A stretch of 5,321 nt of DNA, from positions 1 through 5,321 of the forward strand of contig JAEXXN010000434.1 of NCBI GenBank assembly GCA_023405875.1, written 5' to 3'. Position 1 is the stretch's first letter, and the number at the start of each line of letters is the position of its first letter. This stretch comes from Bacillota bacterium. GTDB taxonomy: Bacteria > Bacillota > Clostridia > Lutisporales > Lutisporaceae. Shown piece by piece: positions 4,885 through 5,321 of the stretch. The notes under the pieces are model-generated. The model had not been told where the DNA came from and did no database searches. It saw only the letters and a program-made list of their open reading frames with translations. The position numbers and the translations under genes were made by a program.

Positions 4885-5321
4885 TTATTCCAGCCAGTTC
4901 TTTCTTATCAGTTCCCATTCACTGTCCCTGAATTCTTCAATGCTTTTTATGTCTTCAGCCTTCAGGTGCCTGAAACGTTTTTGCCTTAACAGGTATTCTC
5001 CCACCGGTTTCAGGGCCTTGGGCACCATATTCATTTTTACCTTTCCGCTCTCATATTCAGCAAGATACCACAAACCGCATTCAACCATCATCTTCCCGAT
5101 CTCAACCGTCAGCTCTGATGCAAAGCCCCAGCCTGTAGGACATGGAGCCATAACGTGTATATAAGCCGGACCTTTGGTGTTCTTGGCTTTTTCAACCTTG
5201 TTCATAAAATCCGCCGGGTATGAGGAGCAGGCTGTGGCAGCATAGGGTATCCTGTGGGCTATCATTATTTCAAACATATTCTTCTTGGGATGCCGCTCTC
5301 CTATGGAAGCACTTCCCGACG
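4885..5321 (-). CDS. porB: 2-oxoacid (pyruvate-type):ferredoxin oxidoreductase, beta subunit, C-terminal fragment
   Basis: The 144 C-terminal residues are present; the gene continues beyond the right edge, since the open frame runs upstream through SGSASIGERHPKKN to the window end. The family oxidatively decarboxylates a 2-oxoacid to acyl-CoA and CO2 with thiamine diphosphate, reducing ferredoxin, and can run in reverse as a synthase. Recognisable blocks are IAHRIPYAATA, a helix with YPADFMNKVEKA, GPAYIHVMAPCPTGW and VEIGKMMVECGLWYLAEYESG. These match the end of the separate beta subunit of four-subunit pyruvate or 2-oxoisovalerate enzymes, which is about 310 residues in full. The cysteine in APCPTGW probably corresponds to a ligand of the proximal [4Fe-4S] cluster (inference). 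The thiamine-binding part is outside the window. Pyruvate is favoured over branched-chain oxoacids by context only, so the symbol is provisional. The gamma, alpha and delta subunits would be expected to the right. Confidence 0.88.
   Translation of the reverse strand, partial: SGSASIGERHPKKNMFEIMIAHRIPYAATACSSYPADFMNKVEKAKNTKGPAYIHVMAPCPTGWGFASELTVEIGKMMVECGLWYLAEYESGKVKMNMVPKALKPVGEYLLRQKRFRHLKAEDIKSIEEFRDSEWELIRKNWLE

Noticed and set aside
1..5321. Mobile elements, CRISPR arrays, tRNA/rRNA genes, riboswitches
   Set aside because: I looked for transposase or integrase motifs, terminal repeats, spaced direct repeats and structured RNA leaders. I saw none; the window is almost fully occupied by metabolic genes on one strand.

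Overview
This window reads as one polycistronic operon from an anaerobic, probably clostridial (Firmicutes) bacterium. The evidence is the strong GGAGG-type ribosome binding sites, the frequent AGG, ATA and GTG codons, and a set of oxygen-sensitive Fe-S and flavin enzymes of anaerobic CoA metabolism. The phylum is inferred from style and gene content; there is no rRNA or other marker to confirm it. Every supported gene lies on the minus strand, so transcription runs from high to low coordinates. No stretch longer than 300 bases lacks a gene.

In transcription order the window holds: the C-terminal half of a 2-oxoacid (pyruvate-type):ferredoxin oxidoreductase beta subunit (5321-4885, cut by the window edge); an iron-sulfur flavoprotein of the NADPH-dependent FMN reductase/flavodoxin fold (4862-4101); a 96-residue cysteine-rich protein I do not recognise (4096-3806); 4-hydroxybutyryl-CoA dehydratase, AbfD (3773-2337, GTG start); acetyl-CoA acetyltransferase/thiolase (2304-1120); 3-hydroxybutyryl-CoA dehydrogenase, Hbd (1003-152); and the first 42 residues of a crotonase, Crt (126-1, cut by the window edge). 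Gaps are 4 to 32 nt except for 116 nt between thiolase and hbd. That gap holds two strong stem-loops without T-tracts, which look like intercistronic mRNA structures rather than terminators.

The chemistry converges on crotonyl-CoA. AbfD makes crotonyl-CoA from 4-hydroxybutyryl-CoA by radical dehydration. Crt, Hbd and thiolase connect crotonyl-CoA reversibly to 3-hydroxybutyryl-CoA, acetoacetyl-CoA and two acetyl-CoA. The 2-oxoacid oxidoreductase links acetyl-CoA, CO2, pyruvate and ferredoxin. The set fits fermentation of 4-hydroxybutyrate, 4-aminobutyrate or succinate to acetate and butyrate. It also equals the acetyl-CoA-regenerating half plus pyruvate synthase of the dicarboxylate/4-hydroxybutyrate cycle. 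The usual upstream genes (succinyl-CoA reductase, 4-hydroxybutyrate dehydrogenase, CoA transferase) and the bcd/etf genes are not in view.

The least explained part is the tightly coupled pair of iron-sulfur flavoprotein and small cysteine-rich protein directly upstream of abfD. It may be an accessory redox module for the dehydratase or a link to ferredoxin; this is inference from position only.
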